DNA from: Prevotella sp. Rep29
GTDB lineage: Bacteria > Bacteroidota > Bacteroidia > Bacteroidales > Bacteroidaceae
DNA length: 64,000 bases
Assembly: GCF_019551475.1 (NCBI RefSeq)
Contig: NZ_CP047159.1
Span: forward strand, 2,170,001-2,234,000
Direction: 5' to 3'
The position numbers were made by a program, and so were the translations under genes. Positions 36,156 to 45,970 of the stretch are shown here, one piece after another (position 1 is the stretch's first letter; every line of letters begins with the position of its first letter). The notes beneath the pieces are model-generated. The model ran no database searches. It was not told the origin of the DNA and was given only the letters and a program-made list of their open reading frames with translations.

Positions 36156-39100
36156 TCACCCCTCTATCTCGCGCAGCACGGCGACAGCTTCACTGACCGT
36201 CGCCACATTGGCAACAATCATCAAGCGACGCCCCTTCACCTCTTTCAGATTGCAGCGGCGGGGATTCACGCCCACATATTGCAAGAGTTTTCCAAACGCG
36301 GCACTCTGATAGAACGGACTGGCAGCATTGCTGACAAACTGCAGACTCATCCTACCCTGTCGAAGGAAGATTTTCTCGGCACCAAGCCCGCGACCAAGAC
36401 GTCTCAACGCCACCACCTGCAGAAGTTCCTCTCCCTCTTCCGGCATCGGACCGAACCGGTCTTCAAGTCGCTTGCGATAGGCATTCAGCGTTTCGTCGGA
36501 AGTAATACTGTCAAGTTCACGATAGAGCAATATTCTTTCATTGCTTCCCGGCACGTAATCATCCGGGAAATACATCTCCAAATCACTCTCCACACTACAA
36601 TCGTCCACGAACTCATCACCTTTCACATCCCTTCCCTGCGCTATCTCCTCCGCGTAAAGGCTTCCGAACTCTTCATTCTTCAGTTCCGTAACCGCCTGAT
36701 TGAGAATTTTCTGATACGTCTCATAGCCCAAATCCTCCATGAATCCGCTCTGTTCTGCACCGAGCAAATTGCCTGCGCCACGCAGGTCAAGGTCTTGCAT
36801 GGCGAGATTGAATCCGCTGCCAAGCTCCGAGAACGTTTCCAACGCCTCAAGCCGACGACGAGCTTCGGGCTTTAAAAGAGACTTCGGTGGTGCCAACAAG
36901 TAGCAGAATGCTTTTCGGTTGCTGCGCCCCACCCTTCCCCGCATCTGATGCAGGTCGGACAGTCCGAACCGGTGCGCATCGTTGATAATGATGGTATTCG
37001 CATTGGGTATGTCAATGCCGTTTTCCACGATGGTCGTAGAAAGCAACACATCGTAGTCGTAATTGATAAAACCAAGAATAATTTTCTCCAACTGTTCCGG
37101 CTTCATCTGTCCATGCCCGATGGCTATCCGACAATCGGGCACGTATTTCCGTATCGTTTGCTCTATTTCCTGGAGCGTATTGATGCGTGCGCTGACGAAG
37201 AACACCTGTCCGTTTCTACTCATCTCGAAGTTGACGGCATCAGCAATCACCTCATGCCCGTAGGTCGCCAGTTCGGTATAGATAGGATATCGGTTGGGTG
37301 GCGGTGTGCGCATGATACTCATGTCGCGTGCCCCCATCAGTGAGAACTGCAGCGTTCGCGGTATCGGTGTTGCGGTCAGCGTCAGTGTATCGATATTCGT
37401 CTTCATCTTGCGGAGTTTCTCCTTTACCGCCACACCGAATTTCTGTTCTTCGTCGATGATGAGCAGTCCGAGGTCTTTCCACTCCACGGATTTCCCGATG
37501 AGTTTATGTGTTCCGACCAGTATGTCTATCTTTCCTTCCTTCAAATCCTGGAGCAGTTGTTTTGTCTGCTTGGCAGAACGCGCCCTCGAGAGATAATCCA
37601 GCCTGACGGGAAAACCTTTCAGGCGCTCGCTGAATGTCTGGAAATGCTGGAAACAAAGTACGGTAGTCGGCACAAGCACTGCCACCTGCTTGGAATCGCA
37701 AGCGGCTTTGAATGCTGCCCTGACTGCCACCTCTGTTTTTCCAAACCCCACATCGCCGCATATCAGCCTGTCCATCGGGCGAACACTCTCCATATCCGCC
37801 TTTACCTCTGCCGTTGCCTTCAACTGGTCGGGCGTGTCTTCATAAAGGAAGCCGGCTTCCAGTTCGTGCTGCATGAACGAGTCGGCACTGAAGGAAAAAC
37901 CTTTCTCATGCTGCCGTCGGGCATAGAGCTTAATCAAATCGCGTGCAATATCCTTGATACGCTGCTTGGTGCGCTCCTTCATCCGCTCCCATGCCCCTGT
38001 TCCGAGCGTGGAGAGTCGGGGCGGTTCGCCTGTATCACTGCGGCGGTATTTCGATATCTTATATAATGAATGGATGGAGACGTCGGCAATATCGCCACGC
38101 TGGAACACCAAGCGAATCACTTCCTGATAGCCCCCTTCCTTTCCGCTTCCTGCCGATGCGGGAATAGGAATGCGCACTAAACCGCCGAACTTACCGACAC
38201 CATAGTCCACGTGTACCAAAAAGTCACCCAGTTCTATTTCCTGCAACTCTTTCATCGTAAGCGCCATCTTGCCCGAACGGGCAGCATCTGAACGCAGACT
38301 ATATTTGTGATAGCGGTCGAAAATCTGATGGTCCGTAAACAGACACAGGCGCAATGTCCGGTCGATAAACCCTTCATGCAGCGTCTTTTCCAGCGGTTGA
38401 AAAGGAAGGTCATCACCGAGAATGTCTCGCAGACGCTGTGCCTGTTTCGCCTGGTCCGTCAGAAGACAAATCGTATAGCCCTTTTCAAGAAGCTCTTCGT
38501 TGAGCGTCTGCCGAAGAAGTTCCATGTTTTTATGAAACAACGGCTGCGCAACGATATCAAACCTGAGGGTTGCCTGCGGAACACCCGTCGGCTGATGTCC
38601 GAACTCTATACGGCGAAAAGACACCATCTCCTCGGAAAACTGCATCCCAGAGAGCAAACTGTTCTCACGGCGCATCGCCTCCATCAGCTCCTTCCGCTCC
38701 ATCTCCGGCAATTCGTCCATGCGCTCGGTCAGCACCTGCGAAGATATACCATCCTGATATATCTGCTCTATCGTGTCGTGCACATACACAAAGTCTTTCA
38801 ACACCACGACCGTCTCCTTCGGCAAGAAACGCATGAAAGGCACGCGCTCACTGACCATCACAGCCAATTCGGGCACTATCTCTATCCGCTCCTTCCGCTC
38901 TTTCGACAGCTGGTCTTCCACCCCGAACGTACGGATTGTGTCTATCTCGTCACCGAAAAAGTCTATACGGAATGGATATTCGCTCGAAAAAGAATAAACA
39001 TCAACAATACTTCCACGAACAGCAAACTGACCCGGCTCATAGACATAGTCCACCTCTGAGAAACCAAGTTCACGCAACCGATTCTCCACATCCATCAAGC

Positions 39101-39569
39101 CCGTCTGCTGACCGACATGCAGAGACAAGCGCGAATCGTCCATCTGACGCTTCCCCACCACACGCTCACAGAGCCCTTCGGGAGAGGTAACCACAAAGAG
39201 GGGCATCCCCTCTGACGCCTTCAACGCAGCAAGCCGAGCCAACACCTCCGTTCGCAATATTTCATTGGCGGCATCGCGATGACCATACTTGAATGCACGG
39301 CGATAAGACGAAGGGAAATACAGCACCTGCTCATTGCCCAACAACTGCGTCAGGTCATGATAGAAATAGCCCGCCTCCTCCGCATCTTGGAGAATGAAAA
39401 GAAACGGCTGTCTGCATTTCTTAAAAATGCTTGCAAACAACAAGGGTGCCGAAGAGGCAATGAGCCCCTCCAGAAACATGGTCTTTATTGACTTTTTCTC
39501 TAAGGATTTAACCAGTCCAACAGCCTGCTGCGAGGCTGCATAGGACGACAAAAGATCGTTGATGGTCAT
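36156..39569 (-). CDS. mfd: Transcription-repair coupling factor
   Basis: 1137 residues, normal for Mfd. UvrB-homology N-terminal part, then the CarD-like RNA-polymerase-interacting domain (about 450-520, from GDFLVHVDYGVGKFGGLVRI). A RecG-like SF2 translocase follows: Walker A CGDVGFGKTEVAVRAA (about 604), DEEQ box LLIIDEEQKFGV, HQMRGRVGRSNRKAF, and a TRCF C-terminal domain. It removes stalled RNA polymerase at lesions and recruits UvrA. It follows the glycosyltransferase gene after 11 bp on the same strand. Confidence 0.97.
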   Translation of the reverse strand: MTINDLLSSYAASQQAVGLVKSLEKKSIKTMFLEGLIASSAPLLFASIFKKCRQPFLFILQDAEEAGYFYHDLTQLLGNEQVLYFPSSYRRAFKYGHRDAANEILRTEVLARLAALKASEGMPLFVVTSPEGLCERVVGKRQMDDSRLSLHVGQQTGLMDVENRLRELGFSEVDYVYEPGQFAVRGSIVDVYSFSSEYPFRIDFFGDEIDTIRTFGVEDQLSKERKERIEIVPELAVMVSERVPFMRFLPKETVVVLKDFVYVHDTIEQIYQDGISSQVLTERMDELPEMERKELMEAMRRENSLLSGMQFSEEMVSFRRIEFGHQPTGVPQATLRFDIVAQPLFHKNMELLRQTLNEELLEKGYTICLLTDQAKQAQRLRDILGDDLPFQPLEKTLHEGFIDRTLRLCLFTDHQIFDRYHKYSLRSDAARSGKMALTMKELQEIELGDFLVHVDYGVGKFGGLVRIPIPASAGSGKEGGYQEVIRLVFQRGDIADVSIHSLYKISKYRRSDTGEPPRLSTLGTGAWERMKERTKQRIKDIARDLIKLYARRQHEKGFSFSADSFMQHELEAGFLYEDTPDQLKATAEVKADMESVRPMDRLICGDVGFGKTEVAVRAAFKAACDSKQVAVLVPTTVLCFQHFQTFSERLKGFPVRLDYLSRARSAKQTKQLLQDLKEGKIDILVGTHKLIGKSVEWKDLGLLIIDEEQKFGVAVKEKLRKMKTNIDTLTLTATPIPRTLQFSLMGARDMSIMRTPPPNRYPIYTELATYGHEVIADAVNFEMSRNGQVFFVSARINTLQEIEQTIRKYVPDCRIAIGHGQMKPEQLEKIILGFINYDYDVLLSTTIVENGIDIPNANTIIINDAHRFGLSDLHQMRGRVGRSNRKAFCYLLAPPKSLLKPEARRRLEALETFSELGSGFNLAMQDLDLRGAGNLLGAEQSGFMEDLGYETYQKILNQAVTELKNEEFGSLYAEEIAQGRDVKGDEFVDDCSVESDLEMYFPDDYVPGSNERILLYRELDSITSDETLNAYRKRLEDRFGPMPEEGEELLQVVALRRLGRGLGAEKIFLRQGRMSLQFVSNAASPFYQSAAFGKLLQYVGVNPRRCNLKEVKGRRLMIVANVATVSEAVAVLREIEG

Positions 39570-39580
39570 CGCTACAACAC

Positions 39581-40333
39581 TTACGCTTCGAGCATCTTCG
39601 GATACTTACGGAACCAACCGTCCCAACGGAGACGCATCACACCGAAAAACGCCTCGCCGAAAATGCCTCCCGACATCTTGCTCACACCTTCCCGGCGGTT
39701 GACAAACACCACTGGAACTTCCTTGATGCGGAAACCAATCTTATAGGCGGTGTACTTCATCTCTATCTGGAAAGCATAGCCTTTGAAGCGAATCTTGTCG
39801 AGCTCTATCGTTTCCAACACACGGCGACGATAGCACTTGAAGCCCGCCGTCGTGTCGTGAATCTTGAAACCGGTCACCAAACGCACATACTTCGAAGCAA
39901 AATAGCTCATCAAAACACGACCGATAGGCCAGTTCACAACATTCACACCACTCACATAGCGCGAACCGATAGCCACATCATACCCCTCTTTCGCACAAGC
40001 ATCATAAAGACGAGGCAAATCATTCGGGTCATGAGAAAAGTCGGCATCCATCTCGAAAACATAGTCATAACCATGCTCTAATGCCCATCTGAAACCAGTA
40101 ATATACGCCGTTCCCAAACCCTGCTTTCCCTCTCGCTCGATGATAAAGAGGCGATCGGGAAAAGATTCAGCCATGAGCCGTCGGACAATCCCTGCCGTTC
40201 CATCAGGACTACCGTCATCCACAATAAGAATATGAAAAACCTTCTCCAGACCGAAAACGGCACGGATAATCTTCTCGATATTCTCTTTCTCATTATACGT
40301 CGGAATAATCACGACACTATCACTTGTACTCAT
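39581..40333 (-). CDS. Polyprenol-phosphate mannosyltransferase-like GT2 glycosyltransferase
   Basis: 250 residues, one GT-A domain. Start VVIIPTYNEKENIEKII, then LIVDDGSPDGTAG, the metal motif EMDADFSHDP and the GSRYVSG motif, all typical of dolichol-phosphate-mannose synthases. No C-terminal membrane helices, so it is the short soluble type. It probably loads mannose or a related sugar onto undecaprenyl phosphate for envelope or protein glycosylation. It has its own promoter and an upstream terminator, and mfd follows closely. Confidence 0.88.
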   Translation of the reverse strand: MSTSDSVVIIPTYNEKENIEKIIRAVFGLEKVFHILIVDDGSPDGTAGIVRRLMAESFPDRLFIIEREGKQGLGTAYITGFRWALEHGYDYVFEMDADFSHDPNDLPRLYDACAKEGYDVAIGSRYVSGVNVVNWPIGRVLMSYFASKYVRLVTGFKIHDTTAGFKCYRRRVLETIELDKIRFKGYAFQIEMKYTAYKIGFRIKEVPVVFVNRREGVSKMSGGIFGEAFFGVMRLRWDGWFRKYPKMLEA

Positions 40334-40369
40334 GCACTCTTTTTTTTCGTTTCAATCTTCAATTTTCTG

Positions 40370-40377
40370 CAAATATA
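40370..40377 (-). promoter_or_regulatory. -7 box of the glycosyltransferase-mfd unit
   Basis: The minus strand reads TATATTTG, 36 bp before the start at 40333. The -33 element is not clear. Confidence 0.5.
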
Positions 40378-40437
40378 CTGATTATTTTCGGAAAAGCGCG
40401 GACATTATAAATAAAAATAGCAGAAAAAGAAAACACA

Positions 40438-40466
40438 GAAGGGCTGACCGAAACAGCCAGCCCTTC
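40438..40466 (-). terminator. Terminator after lpxA
   Basis: GAAGGGCTG (40438-40446) pairs with CAGCCCTTC (40458-40466). The minus strand continues into a T-rich run. It ends the efflux-lpxA transcript before the glycosyltransferase promoter. Confidence 0.72.
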
Positions 40467-40497
40467 CCACCACAAAATGTAAAAAAGCACGAAGCCT

Positions 40498-41277
40498 CTA
40501 CATTTTTCCTATAAGACCTTTTTCCGTTCCACTGATAAAGGAAATCACCTTGCGGATTTCCTCACTGTCAGGAATCTGTTCCTTAATCTGGTTAAGCGCA
40601 TCGAACACGCTGATTTGTCCGTTGAACATCAGGCGATAAGCATTAGCAATATGCTTCTGCACTTTTTCGTCTATCCCGTAGTTCTTGCACATCACAGTGT
40701 TCACTCCGCCATAAGTAGCATTACTCTTCACGATGGCATAAGGAGGAACGTCCTTCGAGAAAGTGGTGCCTGCCTGTATCATGGCACCTTCTCCCACCCG
40801 TGAACCGGCATTCTCTATGACGCTGGACGAGAAAATCACACCATTATCAATCAGACAATCCCCGGCAATCTTCGTACCGTAACCGAATACACACGCATTG
40901 CCCACCTTGGTGTCATGGGAAATATGCGCACCTTCCATCAGGACATTGTCATTGCCAATCACGGTTTGACCGCCAGCATGCGTGGCACGGTTGATGACCA
41001 CATTCTCGCGGATGATATTATTGTTACCGATGATACACTCGGTTTTTTCTCCGCGGAAGTTGAAATCCTGTGGCAGGGCACCGACAACAGAGCCCTGATG
41101 CACCTTGTTACCACTCCCCATTCGCGTGCCATTCAGGATGCTTACGAACGGAAAGATGATGCAGTTGTCACCAATTTCCACATCTCCCTCGATATATGCG
41201 AAAGGAAATATCTTGCAGTTCTCGCCGATTTTCGCTCTCGGGGCGATTTCTGCTCTTGCACTTATTTCACTTGCCAT
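40498..41277 (-). CDS. lpxA: Acyl-ACP--UDP-N-acetylglucosamine O-acyltransferase
   Basis: 259 residues, full length. Left-handed beta-helix hexapeptide repeats from residue 5 (ISARAEIAPRAKIGEN) to about 190, with the LpxA signatures HQGSVVGALPQDFNFRGE and MEGAHISHDTKVGN, where His118 and His121 cover the catalytic histidine. A helical C-terminal domain follows. It performs the first step of lipid A synthesis in the cytoplasm. It is unusual in sitting 27 bp behind an RND efflux operon, with no fabZ/lpxC/lpxD partner here, so it may be a second LpxA copy. Confidence 0.88.
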   Translation of the reverse strand: MASEISARAEIAPRAKIGENCKIFPFAYIEGDVEIGDNCIIFPFVSILNGTRMGSGNKVHQGSVVGALPQDFNFRGEKTECIIGNNNIIRENVVINRATHAGGQTVIGNDNVLMEGAHISHDTKVGNACVFGYGTKIAGDCLIDNGVIFSSSVIENAGSRVGEGAMIQAGTTFSKDVPPYAIVKSNATYGGVNTVMCKNYGIDEKVQKHIANAYRLMFNGQISVFDALNQIKEQIPDSEEIRKVISFISGTEKGLIGKM

Positions 41278-41304
41278 AATTACTTTCTATTATCGTTTAT
41301 CAAT

Positions 41305-42696
41305 TCATTTAGCACCTCCACCCAATGCCTGATAGAGATTCACCACCGCCTGCATCTTATGGAAGTCATCGGTGATTTTCGACAACTGCGCATTGAGAAG
41401 ACTCTGCTGAGCCGTAATCACTTCCAGATAGCTGCTGCCGGAACTCTTGAAGAGCAACTGTGTGTGCTCCACATTCTTCTTCAGCACGTCTATCTGCTGG
41501 GTTTCCAACGCACTCTTTTCGTTCGACGAATTGTATAGCACAAGAGCGTTCGACACCTCACTGCCCGCTTGCAAAACAGTATTCTGCCAAGTGTTGTAAG
41601 CCTGCTCGTATTGAGCTTCTGCCACACGCAGCCCTGCCGTCAGCTGTCCTTTCATAAAGATAGGCTGTACCAAGCTTCCAACAGCCGAGAGCAACCATTT
41701 TCCAGGATTGACGACTCCGCCTCCTGCACTGTTGGTAAACGTACCTGAGGGTGAAATCGTCAGACTCGGATAGAAGCGCGAACGGGCTGTCTGCACGTTG
41801 TAGAAACACTGTGCCAGATTCATCTCCGCCGCATGCACGTCAGCACGGTTGGCAAGGAGTTGGATGCCCACTCCCGTAGAGAACTCGCTCGGCAGCGACT
41901 GTTCCTCAAGCTTTCCGCGCGGAATTTGTTGTGCCGGCTGTCCGAGGAGCAGCGAAAGTGAGTTTTCCACTTCGCGTATCTGCCGTTTCATCTCTGCAGT
42001 CTGTGCCTGAACGGAATAGTAGTTCGCTTCCGCACTCTGCACACTCGTCGAGCGGGCACGTCCCAGTTCCATCTGCAGCTTCATCAAGTCCCACGTATCT
42101 TTCGTCAGCCTTGTCATGTCGCCCAATATATTGAGCTGACTGTCGAGCATCAGAAGGGTGTAGTACATGTTGGCAACATTCGAGATGATATTGCATTGCA
42201 CAACGGTCTGATAATCTTTTGTCTGCAGGAGCGCCATTTGTGCCGAACGCTTTTGCGAAAGCAGATTGCCGAACAAATCGACATTCCAGCTGGCAGCGAT
42301 TGGCAACTGATAGGTCTTCGATGCCTTGCCGCCGTCCCACGAGGCTATGGTTCCCTGCGGTGTGAAGGTGAACTGCGGAAGGAACGCCAGTTTGGCTGCC
42401 TTCAGCTGTGCCTCCACCATCTTCACGTTGAGTGCAGCATTGAGCATATTGACGTTGTTTCCAAGCGCCGTCTCAATATGGCGTTGCAGCAGCGGGTCGG
42501 TGAACACACTGCGCCACGGCAGGTTACCGAAACTCAACGTGTCGGTAGCCAGCAGCGTATCGGAAACGGATACTGCGTCACGAATCAAACCTGTCGTCTT
42601 CACATCCGGACGCTCATAGGTTCCGTACAGGCTTTTACAACTGACAACGGTCAATGCCGCAAGCCCAATCAGTAGGATATTCTTTTTCTTCATCAT
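41305..42696 (-). CDS. Outer membrane efflux lipoprotein (TolC/NodT-like)
   Basis: 463 residues. Lipobox VVSC near residue 20, then the two repeated helical/barrel halves of the OMF family (AALNVKMVEAQLKAAKLAFLP; RADVHAAEMNLAQCFYNVQ and ARSRFYPSLTISPSGTF). It forms the outer-membrane exit duct of the tripartite pump encoded just upstream. The gap to the RND gene is only 3 bp. Substrates are unknown. Confidence 0.93.
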   Translation of the reverse strand: MMKKKNILLIGLAALTVVSCKSLYGTYERPDVKTTGLIRDAVSVSDTLLATDTLSFGNLPWRSVFTDPLLQRHIETALGNNVNMLNAALNVKMVEAQLKAAKLAFLPQFTFTPQGTIASWDGGKASKTYQLPIAASWNVDLFGNLLSQKRSAQMALLQTKDYQTVVQCNIISNVANMYYTLLMLDSQLNILGDMTRLTKDTWDLMKLQMELGRARSTSVQSAEANYYSVQAQTAEMKRQIREVENSLSLLLGQPAQQIPRGKLEEQSLPSEFSTGVGIQLLANRADVHAAEMNLAQCFYNVQTARSRFYPSLTISPSGTFTNSAGGGVVNPGKWLLSAVGSLVQPIFMKGQLTAGLRVAEAQYEQAYNTWQNTVLQAGSEVSNALVLYNSSNEKSALETQQIDVLKKNVEHTQLLFKSSGSSYLEVITAQQSLLNAQLSKITDDFHKMQAVVNLYQALGGGAK

Positions 42697-42699
42697 AGC

Positions 42700-45600
42700 T
42701 TATTCCTCCAGTTTATAATCTACGGGACGACCACTTGCATACTGCTCCAGTTCGCCAGCCAGGTCGGCATCTTCTTCCTCATCGAATTTCAACGGTGTGA
42801 ACTTCTCCTGCAGGGACTGAAAGATGACAAACAATGCGGGCACTACAAATACCTGACAGATCGTACCTATCAACATACCACCGACGGCGGCGGCACCGAG
42901 CGTCTGGTTTCCGTTCTTGCCCACACCCGAAGCAAACATCATCGGGAGCAGACCGATCACCATTGCGAGCGAGGTCATCAGAATCGGACGCAGACGGGCT
43001 GCAGCTCCGAGCACTGCCGACCATAAGATTGCCATACCCGTCTGGCGGCGTTCCAAAGCGAACTGCACAATCAGGATGGCATTCTTCGCCAACAAACCAA
43101 TCAGCATAATCAGCGAAATCTGCATGTAGATGTCGTTGGCATGACCGAACAACTGCGTGAACAGGAAGGCCCCTGCCAGTCCGAACGGTACGGAGAGAAC
43201 CACCGACAAGGGCAGAATGTAACTTTCATACTGCGCTGAGAGAATCAGGTAGATGAAAATGAAGCAGAGCACGAAAATCAATGCCGTCGAGTTCGTCGAG
43301 CTGGCTTCCTCACGGGTCAGACCGGAGAACTCATAGGTATATCCTTGCGGCAGCATCTCCTGTGCCACTTCTTCCACCGCCTTGATAGCCTCACCCGTAG
43401 AATAGCCGCTGTTGACGGTAGCCGTCACGTTGATACTGGTGAAGAGGTTGAAGCGGTTGATGTTGGCAGGACCATACACGCGCTTCATGGAGCAGAACTC
43501 ATTGATAGGAGCCATGCCATGCGGCGTGCGCACATAGATACTGTTCAACCCTTCAGGAGTCTTCCGACTTTCGGGGTCGCCCTGCACCATCACACGGTAG
43601 AGCTTACCATAGGCGTTGAAGTTCGAAGCATACAGACCTCCGTAATATCCCTGCAGCGTGGTAAGCACCAAGGAGGGCGAGATGCCCGATTGCTTACACT
43701 TTGCCACATCCACGTCAATCATATACTGCGGATAGTTCGGGTTGTAAGAGGTCATCGCCATCTGAATCTCCGGACGCTTGTTCAGCTCTGCCAGATACTG
43801 CATGGTGATGTTATAGAACTTGGTCAGGTCGCCGCCGGTCTTGTCTTCCATCACGATGCTCAGACCGTTCGACAGCGAGTAGCCCTGCACCATCGGCGGG
43901 GCAAACGCCAGAATCTGCGCATCCTTTATCTGGGCTGCCTGTTTATAAATCATACCCAGCACCATGTTGGCGTCCATCGGATTGATGACCCACGACATCA
44001 GCCAGTCTTTGAAACTGGATATCTCCGGTTTGCGCTCGGAGAAGGGTTTGAGTTTGATGATGAACGTCGCCTGGTCTGAACCGGCACCGGCAATAAAGTT
44101 ATAGCCTTGCAACTGCTCGCGACTCTGAATGGCTGGGTTCGAAGCCAGCATCGAGTCCACCTGGTCGATAATCTCCTGGGTGCGTGCCACGCTGGTTGCA
44201 GGCGGCATGCTGACCATACAGAACAGTGTTCCCGTGTCTTCGTCGGGCACCAGACCGGTCTTCGTCGTTTTCATCGTAACCACCAGGGCAACGATACCTA
44301 TCAATACGGCGATGCCGATAGCCATCGGCTTGCGCACGAGCTTCTCCACGCTCTTCTTATACTTGCCTTGTATCTTCTCATAAGAGGTGTTGAAAGCGGT
44401 GTGGAATCGCTCCACGCGGCTCATCTTGCGCTCCGTCCCGTCCTCGTTCTTCGGTTTCAGGAAGATGGCACAAAGTGCCGGAGACAGCGTCAGGGCGTTC
44501 AGAGCTGAGATGAAGATGCTCACCGCCATGGTCACACCAAACTCCCTGTAGAACGTTCCGGACGTTCCGCCGATGAACGACACCGGGATGAACACCGATG
44601 CCATCACGAGCGTGATGGAAATAATCGCACCAGAAATCTCATTCATCGCGTCGATACTTGCCGTCAGTGCACTCTTATAGCCCATATCGAGCTTGGCATG
44701 CACGGCTTCGACCACCACAATGGCGTCGTCCACCACAATGGCAATCGCCAGAAGCAATGCCGAGAGCGTGAGCAGGTTGATGGAGAAGCCGAAAATGCTC
44801 AGGAAGAAGAACGTACCGATGAGCGATACCGGCACGGCAATCATCGGAATCAACGTCGAACGGATGTCCTGCAGGAACACATACACCACGAGGAATACGA
44901 GCAACAGCGTGATGAACAGCGTCTTCACCACCTCCTCGATAGATGCGAAGAGGAATTCGGTCACGTCGTAATTGATTTTATAGACCATGCCCGGCGGGAA
45001 GTTCTTGGCTTGATTCTCCAACTCTTTCTTCACTTCGCTGGCAATCTGTGTCGCGTTCGAACCGGCAATCTGCTGCACCATACCCATCACTGAGGGCTTG
45101 TTGTTGTTCTTCATGGACACGCTGTACTGCAATCCGCCCAGTTCTATCTTCGCCACATCCTTCAGTTTCAGCGTCTGACCGCTCTGGTCGCTGCTGATGA
45201 TGATGTTGCCGAACTCCTCGGCGGTCTTCAGTCGTCCGCGGTAACGCATGGTATATTCGAACGCCACGTTGCTCTGCTCACCGAACGCGCCGGGAGCCGC
45301 CTCGACGTTCTGCTCTGCCAGTGCACCGGTGATGTCGGTCGGCATCAAGCCATACTGCTTCATCACCTCGGGCTTCAGCCAGATACGCATCGAATAGGTT
45401 TTCATACCGGGCGACTGCACGTCACCCACACCCTGGATACGCTTCAGCGCCGGCACGATGTTGATGTTGGCATAGTTGGTCAGGAACTCGTCGTCATAGC
45501 GACCGTCGGAGGTCAGCGTGTACATGATGACCTGCGAGGTCTGGCGCTTCATGACGGTCACACCGACGCGCGTCACCTCGGCAGGCAGCAACGCCTGCGC

Positions 45601-45942
45601 CTGGCTCACACGGTTCTGCACGTTCACCGCACACATGTCGGCATTGGTTCCCTGACGAAAATAGATTTGGATGCTCGCCGAACCGGCATTGGATGCCGAC
45701 GACGTCATGTAGGTCATGTTCTCCACACCGTTGATACTCTCCTCCAGCGGTGCGAGCACGGAGTTTTTCACCGTCTCGGCATCGGCACCCTGATAGGAGG
45801 TATAGACCACTACCGTCGGCGGGGCGATGTCGGGATACTGCTCTATCGGCAGCGATACGAGTCCGATGAATCCCAGAATGACGATTAGCACGGAGATAAC
45901 CGTCGAGAGTACCGGACGTTTTATGAATGTTGTAAATGTCAT
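42700..45942 (-). CDS. RND-family multidrug efflux transporter (AcrB/HAE1-like)
   Basis: 1080 residues, normal for HAE1 pumps. N-terminal FIKRPVLSTVISVLIVILG, porter-domain motifs, and the proton-relay Asp pair in AIAIVVDDAIVVVEAVHAK (TM4). The TM7-12 half ends with LAKNAILIVQFALE and MLIGTICQVFVVPALFVIF. Twelve membrane segments are expected. It exports hydrophobic drugs, bile salts or dyes using the proton gradient. It lies between the adaptor gene (28 bp upstream) and the OMF gene. Confidence 0.96.
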   Translation of the reverse strand: MTFTTFIKRPVLSTVISVLIVILGFIGLVSLPIEQYPDIAPPTVVVYTSYQGADAETVKNSVLAPLEESINGVENMTYMTSSASNAGSASIQIYFRQGTNADMCAVNVQNRVSQAQALLPAEVTRVGVTVMKRQTSQVIMYTLTSDGRYDDEFLTNYANINIVPALKRIQGVGDVQSPGMKTYSMRIWLKPEVMKQYGLMPTDITGALAEQNVEAAPGAFGEQSNVAFEYTMRYRGRLKTAEEFGNIIISSDQSGQTLKLKDVAKIELGGLQYSVSMKNNNKPSVMGMVQQIAGSNATQIASEVKKELENQAKNFPPGMVYKINYDVTEFLFASIEEVVKTLFITLLLVFLVVYVFLQDIRSTLIPMIAVPVSLIGTFFFLSIFGFSINLLTLSALLLAIAIVVDDAIVVVEAVHAKLDMGYKSALTASIDAMNEISGAIISITLVMASVFIPVSFIGGTSGTFYREFGVTMAVSIFISALNALTLSPALCAIFLKPKNEDGTERKMSRVERFHTAFNTSYEKIQGKYKKSVEKLVRKPMAIGIAVLIGIVALVVTMKTTKTGLVPDEDTGTLFCMVSMPPATSVARTQEIIDQVDSMLASNPAIQSREQLQGYNFIAGAGSDQATFIIKLKPFSERKPEISSFKDWLMSWVINPMDANMVLGMIYKQAAQIKDAQILAFAPPMVQGYSLSNGLSIVMEDKTGGDLTKFYNITMQYLAELNKRPEIQMAMTSYNPNYPQYMIDVDVAKCKQSGISPSLVLTTLQGYYGGLYASNFNAYGKLYRVMVQGDPESRKTPEGLNSIYVRTPHGMAPINEFCSMKRVYGPANINRFNLFTSINVTATVNSGYSTGEAIKAVEEVAQEMLPQGYTYEFSGLTREEASSTNSTALIFVLCFIFIYLILSAQYESYILPLSVVLSVPFGLAGAFLFTQLFGHANDIYMQISLIMLIGLLAKNAILIVQFALERRQTGMAILWSAVLGAAARLRPILMTSLAMVIGLLPMMFASGVGKNGNQTLGAAAVGGMLIGTICQVFVVPALFVIFQSLQEKFTPLKFDEEEDADLAGELEQYASGRPVDYKLEE

Positions 45943-45970
45943 GTTTTCTCGTCTTTGGTTATCTTATCAT